Source: Clostridia bacterium (lineage in GTDB: Bacteria > Bacillota > Clostridia > Oscillospirales > Acutalibacteraceae). Taken from it: a stretch of DNA of 64,000 nt. Positions 34,768 through 43,528 of the stretch are shown piece by piece. The notes under the pieces were generated by a model. That model saw nothing but the letters and a program-made list of their open reading frames with translations. It ran no database searches and was not told the origin of the DNA. Numbering within the stretch: the first letter of the stretch is position 1; every line of letters starts with the position of its first letter. Location of the stretch: positions 33,593 to 97,592 of the forward strand of contig JAFQSY010000032.1 in NCBI GenBank assembly GCA_017409265.1, read 5' to 3'. Made by a program: the position numbers and the translations under genes.

Positions 34768-34995
34768 ATGGTATTCGAAAAAATCAAAAAAATCATCAGC
34801 GAGCAGCTCGAAGTTGATCAGAGCATCATTTCAGAGGGTTCATCAATCACAGGCGAGCTTGGTGCAGACAGCCTTGACCTTGTTGACCTTGCAATGTCGA
34901 TTGAAGATGAGTTTGACATCGAGCTTTCAGACGATGCTCTTGATAAAATCAAGACAGTCGGCGACCTCGTTAACTATATCGAAGACAGAATCTGA
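34768..34995 (+). CDS. acpP: Acyl carrier protein
   Basis: The 75-residue four-helix carrier has the phosphopantetheine-attachment motif GADSLDLVDL (Ser about 36) and the usual acidic helix II. It shuttles acyl chains in fatty-acid synthesis. AAAGGAG precedes ATG 34768. It is a single gene with its own promoter, away from any fab genes, so it may be either the housekeeping ACP or a second copy. Confidence 0.95.
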   Translation: MVFEKIKKIISEQLEVDQSIISEGSSITGELGADSLDLVDLAMSIEDEFDIELSDDALDKIKTVGDLVNYIEDRI

Positions 34996-35079
34996 TTTCT
35001 TAAAACCGCAGCATATGATGTTGCGGTTTTATTTTTTTGTGATATAATTATATTAAATCCAAAATGGCAGGTGTAATTT

Positions 35080-36192
35080 ATGATTATAAAAAACGCAACG
35101 GTTTATGATGAAGCATTCAATCCTGTAAAAACGGATATTGAAATTGAAAACGAGATTATCAAATCACTCGCGTCGACAGATAAAGACGGGCTTGATTTTT
35201 CGGGCTGTGTTGTTATTCCGGGATTTATTGATATTCATATTCACGGCTGCAATCTTGCAGATGCAACCGACGGGAAAAGCGATTCGACCGCAAAAATGAG
35301 CAAATGGCTCGCACAAAACGGCATAACATCATTCTGCCCGACTACCATGACCTTACCTGCAGACACTCTGCGCAAATGCTTCGGCTATATAGCAAAGACA
35401 ATGGGCAAAGAAGAAGGCGCATATATTCACGGCATCAATATGGAAGGTCCTTTTATTGCCCCCGAAAAGAAAGGTGCACAGGACGGCACGCATATAATCG
35501 ACCCCGATTTTGAGCTTTTCAGCGAACTAAACAATATCTGCCCCGTAAAGCTTGTTGACATTGCGCCCGAGAGAAACGGTGCAGAAGAATTTACAAGAGA
35601 GGCATCAAAGCTCTGTACGGTTTCAGCGGCGCACACTACGGCCGACTACGCAAAGGGCAAGAAATCCTTTGAATGGGGAATCAGCCACGCAACACATCTC
35701 TACAACGCCATGAGCGGTATGGGGTCAAGAGAGCCGGGAATGGTCGGAGCCGTTCTTGACAGCGAGGATATCTTTGCAGAGCTAATCTGCGACGGAATAC
35801 ATATTTCCCCCGCTACCTTGAGAATAACATTTAAGGCACTCGGAGAGGACAGAACTGTTGTTATAAGCGACGCCACAATGTCAGCAGGGCTTGAACCCGG
35901 AGAATACATGCTCGGCGGTCAGAAAATATTCAAGACCGATGCCGCAAGACTTGCTGACGGCACACTTGCAGGCAGCAGCACAAATCTTTTTGAAGAATTT
36001 AAGAATCTTCTCAAATACGGAATCCCTCTCAAGCAGGCAATCAAGTCCGTAACAATCAACCCTGCAAGAGCAATCGGTGTTGACGATAAAACAGGAAGCA
36101 TTGCGGAAGGAAAGAACGCAGATTTACTTATTCTTTCAGAGGATTTTTCGGAAATAAAATCAGTTTTTATCAAAGGAAAAAAAACAGTCTGA
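35080..36192 (+). CDS. nagA: N-acetylglucosamine-6-phosphate deacetylase
   Basis: The 370-residue amidohydrolase makes glucosamine-6-phosphate and acetate. The metal-site HIHG is near residue 51-54, NMEGPFI (Glu near 123) follows, then the substrate His residues in SAAHTTAD and SHATHLYNAMSG, and the catalytic Asp in ISDATMSAG near 266. The enzyme feeds GlcNAc released from glycans or cell wall into glycolysis. No nagB or PTS gene lies beside it. It is followed by a strong terminator. Confidence 0.94.
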   Translation: MIIKNATVYDEAFNPVKTDIEIENEIIKSLASTDKDGLDFSGCVVIPGFIDIHIHGCNLADATDGKSDSTAKMSKWLAQNGITSFCPTTMTLPADTLRKCFGYIAKTMGKEEGAYIHGINMEGPFIAPEKKGAQDGTHIIDPDFELFSELNNICPVKLVDIAPERNGAEEFTREASKLCTVSAAHTTADYAKGKKSFEWGISHATHLYNAMSGMGSREPGMVGAVLDSEDIFAELICDGIHISPATLRITFKALGEDRTVVISDATMSAGLEPGEYMLGGQKIFKTDAARLADGTLAGSSTNLFEEFKNLLKYGIPLKQAIKSVTINPARAIGVDDKTGSIAEGKNADLLILSEDFSEIKSVFIKGKKTV

Positions 36193-36523
36193 ACCCAATT
36201 TGAAATCTTTCCTGCAAATATCATTTTATATATATTCTTTATACATTTATATATGCATGAATATATACAGTAAAGCAGAAAAACTTTACAGCTTTTGGCT
36301 GTAAAGTTTTTTTACTTGCAGGTGTGGAAAACTTGGTGGAAAAAGTGAACAACTCGGGCTTAATTTTCTTTTTTTACATTATAAATGTAAAGTTTTCCAC
36401 TTTACAATATGTTTTATTTCTTTATTACAATAAAGATATACAGTATACACGGTATAAAGATGTGAATAACTTTTGCAGGATTTCAAAACAAAACTTTCAT
36501 TTTTAAAAAGTGTGTAAAAGAGA
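36193..36523. other. AT-rich intergenic region between nagA and the giant gene
   Basis: No credible gene. After the nagA terminator the stretch is very AT-rich and contains several nine-base words close to the DnaA box: TGTGGAAAA (36323-36331), GGTGGAAAA (36335-36343), a reverse TTTTCCAC (36393-36400), an exact TGTGAATAA (36461-36469) and TGTGTAAAA (36511-36519). No replication genes are near, so their meaning is open. Confidence 0.4.
36281..36313 (+). terminator. Terminator of nagA
   Basis: A 12-bp stem (36281-36292 with 36298-36309) with a run of seven or more T. Confidence 0.9.
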
Positions 36524-36561
36524 AACCCGGCGTTGTGCCCTTTCAGACACAACGCCGGGTT
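36512..36561 (-). terminator. Terminator of the giant secreted-protein gene
   Basis: A 14-bp perfect GC-rich stem (36524-36537 with 36548-36561); on the minus strand it is followed by TTTCTCTTTT. Confidence 0.88.
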
Positions 36562-36590
36562 AATATTAATTTAACCTGCGGTCAAAAGAC

Positions 36591-39500
36591 TTAAGCAACA
36601 TTTTCAGTTCTGTGTTCAGTCTGAACAATCATATCATTTTCGTCAAACTTGCCGTCACCGTTAATGTCTTTGCGTGCATAGTGATTCTGGATAACTGTGA
36701 TATCCGATGCGTCAACAACATTATCATGGTTAGCGTCAGCAGCAACAAACATGTAATGGTCCATATCTGATTCAGTATTCTTGCCGTTAGCAATCATGTA
36801 CTGAATATATGCTGCGTCTGAACCGTCGATACGTGTATCGCCGTTAAGGTCACCGTAAACAACTGCATAGTATCTGAATCTCTCAAGAGTTCTTATACGG
36901 CCTCTGATATAAGCACCGGTACCGTTACCACGACCTGAAGGAGCAACTAAATAGTCACTACCGATTGATGAGTCGAATGTGATACCTGCAATTGTGAGTG
37001 AACCATCATCGCCAATTATATCTTCTGTAATACCTGTACCTTCTTCAAGACCGAAGATGTGACCAACAAGACGGTTATTAACGTTTTCAACGGAAACAAC
37101 ATCAACAGGTCCTGTTTTATCTGTAACAATAATTGAAGGAATTGAGTTGAATACGAGGTTCTGAATTGCATTGTTAAGAGCAGCAGCCTGTGTATCAACT
37201 CGTGACTGGCTTTCACAGTCGATTGTTGTGTCTGCGCGGAGATTCTGGGAGTCAGCAAGAACATCTGCAAGAGCATCAAGACCGCTTGCATAACCAAGTT
37301 CAGGGTCATCCTTATTAGGATCGTTAAGAATTTCTGTTGCCATTGCAATATAGTTATCAAGCTGAGTCCAATCAGCAAAGCCGGTAAATTCAACAAGCTG
37401 TCTGATAGCATAGAGGATACCCTGATATGCGGCAGTTATCATTGACTGTGTAATTTCATTTGTTGCAACTGTGTTGGAAACAACCTTCTCGCGAAGCGAC
37501 TTTGCATAGTCATATGCCTTTCTGAGGTTCTCAAATGAAGCTGAAGTATAAACCTTTGTAACCTGAGGAACAGTGTTTACAATCTCGCCTGTATAATCAT
37601 AGTTTCTGCCTGCATCGAACATGTAATAGTTTTCTCTTGCATAATCGAGAGCCCAGTCAAGGATAATAAGGTCGCCGTTGTTTTGCATAGGAACAGATCT
37701 TACTGCTTCAGCCTTTTCAAGACGGAATGAAATATTATCCATTGTATTATAAAGGCTTTCTCTGTTCTGATAAAGAGTGGTTATATATTCTTTATAGGCT
37801 TTATGCAGAGCTACATAAGCTTCATCTGTTTCAGTTTTACCGGGCTCCTGAAGTGTTCTTATACCCTTGATTCTTGATAATTCAGCATCATCAGGAAGAG
37901 CAGGTGTTGAGCTCAAGTCTATATCAGGAGTTGAGATTGAGACTGAGCTGTCGATAAGCTTGAATGCGGGGCGTGCAATTGTGTATGTGCCTGTTCCACT
38001 GCCGTTTTTATCAACATTTTCTTTAATTGTAAAGTCGTTGTCTTCAAGCCATGTTTCAAGTGTTGACCATTTTGCGCTGTCAGCACGGAGAGTTTCCCAC
38101 TGAAGTGAACCGTCATATTTATTATCGGCATTCAAGGTTATATCAAACTCGAGTGATTCAAGAGCAAGTCTTACAACAGATTCAGTATCATGCTCATCAA
38201 GAGGAACATTATTTTCAGGATCGCTTGCATATTCAAGAGCAAGAGCAATCTGCTCATAATTCGATGCATTGAACGAGTTCATCGGCTCTGTTGTTATTGT
38301 TTCGCCTGTCTTATCATTATAGAATGAGAAGGTTGATGAAGATGTTGCTGAGAAGGGATACATGGATGTCGGCATTGAAGGCTCGCCGTCTGCCGGGTTA
38401 CCATCGTCTTCATAAGTTACCGGATTGCCATCCGCATCGACGATTGTATTTCCGTTTTCATCGACTTTATTTTTTGTCGAAGGTGCAACGTAATCAGAAT
38501 CATCAGGATCAGTATCTTCGTCATCTCCGTCATAAGGCATAACCGAGAAGCCGTCACCGTTAGCGTCCCAAAGGTCCTTGGTACGGAGCTGGGTTTCGAC
38601 TGAGAACATATACCAATCGCCGTAAGCACTTACAAGGTCATTTTCAGCAAATGATCTGTAAGCTGATGCATAGTCCTGACCTGCCTCAATAGCCTTATCG
38701 GCATTAACGTAATAATACTCTCTGCCGGAGAAATCTTCAGGTGCAAATGTCTGATATTCATCGCCGTAGGAAGCTATATCCTGTCTACCGCTTCTGGGAT
38801 AGAATGAAGCATATGCAAAATCGGAATATACATATTTCTCCTGACCGTAGGGAACAGAAGTATCAATTTCTGTATCCACGGTCATTGCACTTGTAAGATA
38901 GGTTTCATTTCTGTAAATATCATAGCCGGTAATGACAGGGTTGCCTTCTGCATCAAACTGTGTTTCGCTTTCAACTGCAACATAATATGCATCCTTGAGA
39001 TATTCTATATCTCTTGTGGCAGACGCATTGTCGGGATAAGTTCCGTAAACATAGTTGTTTGAAAGAACGACATTATAGGTACCGTCGTCATTTCGTACCG
39101 ATGTTGCCTTTCCATCGATAGCAGCTTCAGCATTTTCTTCACTTGCAAGTGTTTTAATCTTTGTTGCATTAATATGCTGGGTAAGTGAACCAACATAATT
39201 TTCAAGATCTGCAACCTTGTAGAAAGTAATTTCCTGTCTGCCAAGATATTCTTCATCATATGGTCTTTCATATTCTGATGAAAGAATCAGGGGAAGAAGA
39301 GTTGCAAGGAGAGGTCTCTTGAACTGGTTTATTCTGATAAGGAGCTGTGCAACAAGCTGAGGAAGTGAATCCGAGCTTCCGTTACAGCTAAGAAGTGCAT
39401 CAAGAGTTTTGACCGAAGTAGGACTATAGGTAGCTGATGACAGGATGTTTGTACGGCTAACACTAAGAAGAAGAGGGTGGTCATTGGTAACAAGAGCAAG

Positions 39501-42116
39501 AACACGGTCAATTACTCTAATAAGGACCTGAACAACAGGAAGATTGAGTTCTGCATTTTCATCTGTATTTACGGTAAGAAGTCCGAGAATGCCCTGAAGG
39601 TCAAATTCGATAAGGTTACCGAGAAGCCAATCAAGAACAAACTGCTGCGAACCGTGAATATCAGGAAGCCATGATGTGGGGATGAGCTTGAAGAGAGTGT
39701 TATCAAGGAGAGTATAGATTGCATCGAAAGAAGGATCATTATCGTCGTCCTTCACAATTGTTTCTCTATCTGCATAGCTGGAATAAACATCTTCAAGGTA
39801 GGCATTAACTTCTGACATGAAAACGCCTTCCTCAAGATAACCGGGATTTATACCGTCATTGTAATACTGACCAAGTGTATCGCCATTCAACTGACCGGTA
39901 AGCATGGGAAGATAGTTTGTGAAGCCCCAAACAAGGAATTCACCTGCAAACTTCTCAAGTGAAGTATCTGTATCAAGCTTTTCTGCGTCACTCAAATCAA
40001 GGATTGAGTTGAGGTAAGCTGCAAGATATGAACAGCCGATATCAAGAGCAGCCTGAGGAACTATTACTTTTTTAGTATAAGCGCCTGCAGGATCGTTGAT
40101 TGTTATAGTTTTCTCTACTGTATAAGGAATGGGGGTTACGTTAACTGTGCCCTCATAAATATCGCCTTCCTTTGTCTGCTCTGCATGATAAGCATCAAGA
40201 CGTGCAAAATAGTTGTTCTGCGGAACGAGGGGCGATGCAAGAGACGCAAGACCGTAAGCAAGAACCGAAGGAATGGTGTCTGCCCATTCGGGGAAGTAGC
40301 AGCCGGGAATTATGCTGTCAAGAAGGAGTTTGATAAGGCTTGCATAAACCTGATCGTTACCGATAACGTAATACTGTCTTATCATCTTGGGGTTTCTGTA
40401 TGTTGCTTCGTTTGTGGGGTCAGTTGTGTTAACAACTGATCTCTTTGAAGGATCTACATCGTAATAACAATAAATATCGGGAGTTCTTGAACCGTCAGCA
40501 TTTTCTTTGTAAGTATCAACATAAAGAAGCTCGGTTTCAGCTTCAAAAGGAATATAAAGGGAATCAACTGCTGTTTCGTCTGAACCATCAACGATTTCAA
40601 AGCTTTCATTGTATGCATAGTATGCATTGAGTTCGTCTGATGAATAAACAAGATCGCCGCCGTCAAAAACACCGAGACCGGAAAGAAGGCCGGGAAGAAG
40701 ACGGGCAAGGTCATTAAGAAGCGACATGAAGTTATCCTGAATGTGGATACCCAGATAGTCAATCTTGATAAGAGCATCAAGACCGCCGTCATCGAGGAAC
40801 CACTTAACAAGAGCTGTTACCTGACCGACGGGATCGTCAACAGGTATTCCCTGTTCTCTATATACTTCATAATCAAGGTCAGGAGCACCGTTGGCAACAA
40901 GAAGGTCTTCAACAGCACCGATGATGAGGTTATACATCATATCTTGCTTGATTGCGGGATCGCCGTTAGGATACTGCTCAGTGATTTCAATGCCTACAAG
41001 GTCAATGAGGAGGTCTGTGAGCATCGGGGTAAGCATACCGCCGAGAAGTGAATCAAGCACGTTAGCAACAAGCTGATAGAAGCTCATGCTGTAGGTTACG
41101 CCTTCATCAATTTTGCCGTCACCGTCACGGTCTGCTTGAAGACCGTTAAGCTCACCAATAGTTGCACCGCCGGGAGTATTGGCAAGACCGGGAAGAAGTC
41201 CCTCTGTTCCTGAACCAAGCATTGAGTTTGCGCCGCCCTGAATAGTGTCGTCTGTGCCGGTGATAAGAGCCCAGTCAATAAGCTGCTGAACCATATCGTC
41301 AACAGTTGTCATCTTTTCAACAACGTCAGGTGTTGAGGGGTCGTCCCAGTCAGTACCTTCTGCGCCGTTCATAACTTCAGCATCGCTGTTGATGAGAAGC
41401 GAATAGAGAAGATCCTTGAGTGCGCCGTCAATGTTGTCGAGAGATGCATTAGGACCGAGGAGATCTGAAAGAAGGTCATTAAGAGTTCCGTCAAGGAAAC
41501 CGGCATCCAATTCACCGCCGAGAAGAGCGGAAAGCATAGGATGCAGGCTTGAAATAACATAAATAAGATGCTCAAGAACAAGCTTATCATTGTTAACAGT
41601 TCTCTTATATGACAGGCTGGGCTTGCCTATAAGAAGGCTGAGACCTTTATCTGTACTGATAAGGTCACCCATGATATTAAGACCCCAACCTTGGAGAGTT
41701 TGAACAATACCAACAGCATCGTTTTCGTCAAGCCATCTTGAAATACCGACAAGAGTCTGAATGAGAGTATCAACAGAATTGATAATAATTGAGCCGTTAG
41801 CATTACCTGATTCTTCCATATACTTGTCAATGTTCAAGATGCCGAAATAAATATCTGTAACAACAAGGTTGACACCAATCAAATCATTGATATCGTCGCC
41901 ATGGATTACAACGTTCAAATCGCCAAGCAACTGATCAAGCAAATCAAGAAGATAACCTGCTGTCTGGTCATAGTCGAGGTAATAACCATCGACATTTGAT
42001 GTTTTGGGTGTGTGCCAGTTGTTAGCGTCTGTGTATGCATATGACGGGATACACGCTGCCGACATAAGCATAACCGCTGCCAACAAAACTGCCAGAAGTC
42101 GTTTTGCTTTTTTCAT
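36591..42116 (-). CDS. Giant secreted protein with FIVAR-like and dockerin-like C-terminal region
   Basis: The 1841-residue protein starts at ATG 42116 (GGAGGTG 6 bases upstream) with a signal peptide ending near PSYAYT. The N-terminal 700 residues contain many Leu/Asp-rich helices of the type LLDLLDQLLGDL, LLSDLLGP and LLPGLLSGLG, plus a calcium-loop DRDGDGKID near 355. A Tyr/Asp-rich middle follows. Near residues 1590-1690 there are helices with a FIVAR-like ending (TQAAALNNAIQNL). The last 100 residues carry three EF-hand-like loops: DLNGDTRIDGSD, DANHDNVVDASD and DINGDGKFDEND, the first two as in dockerin. A calcium-dependent surface or complex-forming protein is likely; no catalytic domain is recognised. 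Confidence 0.8.
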   Translation of the reverse strand: MKKAKRLLAVLLAAVMLMSAACIPSYAYTDANNWHTPKTSNVDGYYLDYDQTAGYLLDLLDQLLGDLNVVIHGDDINDLIGVNLVVTDIYFGILNIDKYMEESGNANGSIIINSVDTLIQTLVGISRWLDENDAVGIVQTLQGWGLNIMGDLISTDKGLSLLIGKPSLSYKRTVNNDKLVLEHLIYVISSLHPMLSALLGGELDAGFLDGTLNDLLSDLLGPNASLDNIDGALKDLLYSLLINSDAEVMNGAEGTDWDDPSTPDVVEKMTTVDDMVQQLIDWALITGTDDTIQGGANSMLGSGTEGLLPGLANTPGGATIGELNGLQADRDGDGKIDEGVTYSMSFYQLVANVLDSLLGGMLTPMLTDLLIDLVGIEITEQYPNGDPAIKQDMMYNLIIGAVEDLLVANGAPDLDYEVYREQGIPVDDPVGQVTALVKWFLDDGGLDALIKIDYLGIHIQDNFMSLLNDLARLLPGLLSGLGVFDGGDLVYSSDELNAYYAYNESFEIVDGSDETAVDSLYIPFEAETELLYVDTYKENADGSRTPDIYCYYDVDPSKRSVVNTTDPTNEATYRNPKMIRQYYVIGNDQVYASLIKLLLDSIIPGCYFPEWADTIPSVLAYGLASLASPLVPQNNYFARLDAYHAEQTKEGDIYEGTVNVTPIPYTVEKTITINDPAGAYTKKVIVPQAALDIGCSYLAAYLNSILDLSDAEKLDTDTSLEKFAGEFLVWGFTNYLPMLTGQLNGDTLGQYYNDGINPGYLEEGVFMSEVNAYLEDVYSSYADRETIVKDDDNDPSFDAIYTLLDNTLFKLIPTSWLPDIHGSQQFVLDWLLGNLIEFDLQGILGLLTVNTDENAELNLPVVQVLIRVIDRVLALVTNDHPLLLSVSRTNILSSATYSPTSVKTLDALLSCNGSSDSLPQLVAQLLIRINQFKRPLLATLLPLILSSEYERPYDEEYLGRQEITFYKVADLENYVGSLTQHINATKIKTLASEENAEAAIDGKATSVRNDDGTYNVVLSNNYVYGTYPDNASATRDIEYLKDAYYVAVESETQFDAEGNPVITGYDIYRNETYLTSAMTVDTEIDTSVPYGQEKYVYSDFAYASFYPRSGRQDIASYGDEYQTFAPEDFSGREYYYVNADKAIEAGQDYASAYRSFAENDLVSAYGDWYMFSVETQLRTKDLWDANGDGFSVMPYDGDDEDTDPDDSDYVAPSTKNKVDENGNTIVDADGNPVTYEDDGNPADGEPSMPTSMYPFSATSSSTFSFYNDKTGETITTEPMNSFNASNYEQIALALEYASDPENNVPLDEHDTESVVRLALESLEFDITLNADNKYDGSLQWETLRADSAKWSTLETWLEDNDFTIKENVDKNGSGTGTYTIARPAFKLIDSSVSISTPDIDLSSTPALPDDAELSRIKGIRTLQEPGKTETDEAYVALHKAYKEYITTLYQNRESLYNTMDNISFRLEKAEAVRSVPMQNNGDLIILDWALDYARENYYMFDAGRNYDYTGEIVNTVPQVTKVYTSASFENLRKAYDYAKSLREKVVSNTVATNEITQSMITAAYQGILYAIRQLVEFTGFADWTQLDNYIAMATEILNDPNKDDPELGYASGLDALADVLADSQNLRADTTIDCESQSRVDTQAAALNNAIQNLVFNSIPSIIVTDKTGPVDVVSVENVNNRLVGHIFGLEEGTGITEDIIGDDGSLTIAGITFDSSIGSDYLVAPSGRGNGTGAYIRGRIRTLERFRYYAVVYGDLNGDTRIDGSDAAYIQYMIANGKNTESDMDHYMFVAADANHDNVVDASDITVIQNHYARKDINGDGKFDENDMIVQTEHRTENVA

Positions 42117-42119
42117 ATT

Positions 42120-42210
42120 TGCACCTCCATAAAATATCTCGCAAGCAAGCTTGCGACGCATCCCTTGCAAGGGGCTGCATGGACAGGCATTCATAAAAAT
42201 GCCTTAATTT
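42120..42210 (-). promoter_or_regulatory. Three-hairpin leader of the giant secreted-protein gene
   Basis: Between the start region and 42204 three hairpins stand side by side: 42139-42156 (8-bp stem), 42158-42178 (around the palindrome CCCTTGCAAGGG) and 42185-42204 (7-bp stem). The last ends upstream; the RBS lies just after the first on the minus strand. They may stabilise the mRNA or regulate translation. No known riboswitch is recognised. Confidence 0.45.
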
Positions 42211-42400
42211 ACGTTAATTACTTTATAAAGGAGATGTTGCATTGTCCGTGCAGTTATTTAAACGTTTTGTAAATAATTTATGAACAAATTATGAATTTTG
42301 CATTCTTTTGTTTATAATCAACAAACGCTTCGCTCTATCATTGTTAATATTTAACAAAAGATTTTTAAGACTATAAGTTTGTCATTACGGTAAACTTCGA
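42211..42400. other. AT-rich upstream region of the giant gene
   Basis: No gene is visible and no promoter of good quality can be fixed; the region must hold the promoter of the long minus-strand gene. Confidence 0.3.
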
Positions 42401-42434
42401 AAAAAATAACGGCAGAAAGAGTGAACTTCTGCCG
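42400..42434 (-). terminator. Terminator after the HAD hydrolase gene
   Basis: An 8-bp stem (42410-42417 with 42427-42434) followed on the minus strand by a T-rich run (TTATTTTTTT). Confidence 0.75.
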
Positions 42435-42510
42435 CTGTTTACATAGTTTTTATAGTTTAAAGTTATACACTTTATAGTTAAAATGAATTGGTTTGTGAAG
42501 GATAATTTCC

Positions 42511-43149
42511 TTATTTTACAAGCCCAATCAATCCAAATAAATCATCAATCAAAGCTGCCTTTGTATTCCGAAGCCGGGATATATGCTCATGTCCGCTTGT
42601 GAGAAGTACGCAGTCTGCACCAAGCTCCGCTGCCATTTCCGCATCATGCTCCAGATCGCCGATAACAAGCGTTTTTTCGCCTTTACCGCCCGTTTCTTCA
42701 AGATAATTCCTTGCCCGGTCAATCTTTGAGCCTGCATAAAAATCGGCAGAACCAAGCACCGCATCAAAGCAGCCGTCAAGACCGTATTTCTTAATATTCA
42801 TGCAAAGCTGGTTATTATTTGACGAAGAAACAACCGCCTGATGCATTCCGCAGGAGTTGAAATAATCTATCGCTTCCCTCGCACCGGCGGTCAGTCCGCA
42901 GGCTTCAAGATGCTTCAGATACCCCTCATTATATTGTTTTATAATAACTGAATAGTCCTCTTTATCCATATCAAAAACCTTATCGTAAAATTTTCTGATA
43001 GGTACCCCGATGCATTCTTTATAGTAATCAATATTTATATGGGGCATTCCGCGCAAATCCAGCATATCGTTGACACTCGAAAGCGATGCGGAAATATCAT
43101 TGAGAAGTGTTCCGTTCCAATCCCATATAATGTGTGTATATTTTGGCAT
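42511..43149 (-). CDS. HAD-superfamily phosphatase (phosphoglycolate-phosphatase-like)
   Basis: The 212-residue protein has HAD motif I as DWNGTLLND (Asp about 10), a form seen in a subset of the family, motif II VVSSSNNN, Lys in GSKIDRARNYLEE, and motif IV GDLEHDAEMA. A helical cap is inserted after motif I (C1 type). The substrate could be a small phospho-sugar or phosphoglycolate; sequence does not decide. It is a single gene divergent from the MGMT-type gene. Confidence 0.88.
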   Translation of the reverse strand: MPKYTHIIWDWNGTLLNDISASLSSVNDMLDLRGMPHINIDYYKECIGVPIRKFYDKVFDMDKEDYSVIIKQYNEGYLKHLEACGLTAGAREAIDYFNSCGMHQAVVSSSNNNQLCMNIKKYGLDGCFDAVLGSADFYAGSKIDRARNYLEETGGKGEKTLVIGDLEHDAEMAAELGADCVLLTSGHEHISRLRNTKAALIDDLFGLIGLVK

Positions 43150-43162
43150 TTCGTCACCTCGG

Positions 43163-43191
43163 TTGCATATATAGAATGTTTGTATTATAAT
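43163..43191 (+). promoter_or_regulatory. Sigma-A promoter of the MGMT-type gene
   Basis: TTGCAT (43163-43168), 17 bases, perfect TATAAT (43186-43191). The start codon follows only 16 bases later, so the leader is very short. Confidence 0.8.
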
Positions 43192-43207
43192 AATTATAGG
43201 TGATTAT

Positions 43208-43528
43208 ATGAATACATTCGACAAAATATATTCGGTTGTGAAACAGATTCCGAAGGGTAAGGTCGCCTCTTACGGCACGGTTGCAGCAATGGCAGGCAAC
43301 CCGAGATGGTCAAGAGTTGTCGGCTATGCATTGCACGTCAATCCTGAGCCCGGAAAGATTCCGTGCCACCGCGTTGTTACCCGAAACGGCGAGGTTTCAA
43401 AAGCATTTGCCTTCGGCGGAGAAAACATGCAAAGACTGCTTCTTGCCGAAGAAGGCATTGAATTTCTCGACGACGGAAGAGTGGATATGAAAAAATATGC
43501 ATGGTTAGGCTTTACTGCACAGGAGTAA
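43208..43528 (+). CDS. MGMT-family DNA-binding domain protein
   Basis: The 106-residue protein is only the C-terminal DNA-binding/alkyl-acceptor domain of O6-methylguanine-DNA methyltransferase: VASYGTVAAMAGNPRWSRVVG (helix-turn-helix with an Arg finger) and GKIPCHRVV with the acceptor Cys near 60. Stand-alone alkyltransferase-like proteins usually have Trp or Ala in place of this Cys, so retention of Cys suggests real transferase activity despite the missing N-terminal domain. Its 3' end overlaps the convergent CapA-like gene by 17 bases. Confidence 0.88.
   Translation: MNTFDKIYSVVKQIPKGKVASYGTVAAMAGNPRWSRVVGYALHVNPEPGKIPCHRVVTRNGEVSKAFAFGGENMQRLLLAEEGIEFLDDGRVDMKKYAWLGFTAQE

Noticed and set aside
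36324-36506. 60-codon frame between nagA and the giant gene
   Set aside because: Lys/Phe/Tyr/Asn-rich as expected for AT-rich non-coding DNA; no RBS.
36193-36590. Replication origin
   Set aside because: DnaA-box-like words exist, but no dnaA-dnaN region, no strand-bias switch and no rpmH are near.
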